Assembly: GCF_014137865.1 (NCBI RefSeq)
Contig: NZ_JACGWU010000001.1
Location: 1 to 64,000, forward strand
Reading direction: 5' to 3'
DNA length: 64,000 nucleotides
Origin: Alpinimonas psychrophila
GTDB lineage: Bacteria; Actinomycetota; Actinomycetes; Actinomycetales; Microbacteriaceae
The position numbers were made by a program, and so were the translations under genes. This document shows, in pieces, positions 63,810-64,000 of the stretch. Numbering within the stretch: the first letter of the stretch is position 1; each line of letters opens with the position of its first letter. The notes under the pieces are model-generated. The model was given only the letters and a program-made list of their open reading frames with translations. It searched no databases and was not told the DNA's origin.

Positions 63810-64000
63810 ATGGCTGACCTGATCGACACCACGGAGATGTACCTCCGCACAATCTTGGAGCTCGAGGAAGAGAACATCGTTCCTCTGCGGGCTCGCATCT
63901 CCGAGCGCCTCGGACAATCCGGTCCCACCGTGTCCCAAACCGTGGGCCGCATGGAACGCGATGGCCTCGTGCTGGTCTCTGGAGACCGCCATTTGGAACT
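63810..64000 (+). CDS. DtxR/IdeR-family metal-dependent regulator, 3' end beyond window
   Basis: The first 63 residues are visible: [20 protein letters not shown] opens the winged HTH, and [32 protein letters not shown] is the recognition region typical of DtxR, IdeR and MntR-type repressors. Metal-binding Met10 of the first helix is present. It is not possible to say from this part whether iron or manganese is sensed. A TAAGAT -10-like box lies about 34 bases upstream (63771). Confidence 0.9.
   Translation, partial: MADLIDTTEMYLRTILELEEENIVPLRARISERLGQSGPTVSQTVGRMERDGLVLVSGDRHLE

Overview
The window reads as a chromosomal segment of a high-GC Gram-positive actinobacterium, most likely of the family Microbacteriaceae. 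The evidence is the set of actinobacterial genes (GlnR-type orphan regulator, CarD, SigK/RskA, DUF3263, DUF3027, XPB-type helicase, fused IspDF, Nudix-SixA fusion), frequent GTG starts, several promoters placed for leaderless transcription, and a moderate GC content with A/T-rich control regions. No phage, insertion sequence, rRNA operon or CRISPR array was seen.

Layout. 0-1.5 kb: CapA-type phosphatase (cut by the window edge) and a small monooxygenase-like protein. 1.5-10.9 kb: a ROK regulator divergent from a sugar cluster with two TIM-barrel isomerase/epimerase-like enzymes, two Gfo/Idh/MocA dehydrogenases and one Rbs-type ABC importer. The set fits the four-enzyme levoglucosan (1,6-anhydroglucose) pathway. 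10.9-12.4 kb: a small membrane protein with an XRE regulator, a guanidine-III riboswitch in front of a Gdx/SugE exporter, and tRNA-Lys. 12.4-17.4 kb: MFS permease and a heterodimeric ABC exporter. 17.5-25.0 kb: a polyamine locus, with PotABCD on the minus strand and, divergent, an aldehyde dehydrogenase, an amine oxidase-like flavoprotein and an Lrp regulator.

25.0-29.7 kb: an envelope/redox region with DsbB and a 52-aa partner, a cupredoxin lipoprotein, a His-containing helical lipoprotein, a membrane protein and SigK/RskA. A compact structured small RNA with its own -10 box and U-tract lies at 29.86-29.95 kb. 30.0-44.5 kb: phosphate and polyphosphate genes (PstSCAB with PHO boxes, MutT1-like, Ppk1, PhoU, a SenX3/RegX3-like pair) interleaved with GlnR, YgfZ, a methyltransferase and GpmA. 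44.7-50.1 kb: CarD, IspDF, CysS, RlmB, a DsbA-like thioredoxin and tRNA-Thr. 50.1-54.9 kb: MsrB, DUF3263, LytR_C, cold-shock protein, DUF3048 lipoprotein and GroEL under CIRCE. 55.0-64.0 kb: an inverted-repeat cluster, an orphan WXG100 protein, a PhoPR-like two-component system, an XPB helicase pair, a second cold-shock protein, DUF3027 with a poly-Asp tract, SerC and the start of a DtxR-family regulator.

Most genes are ordinary core genes. The points most worth following are the candidate levoglucosan operon, the guanidine-III riboswitch, the unnamed small RNA at 29.9 kb, the possible SigK-driven cupredoxin gene, and the repeat cluster after groEL. All family assignments come from reading the translations and from memory of the families; no database search was run.
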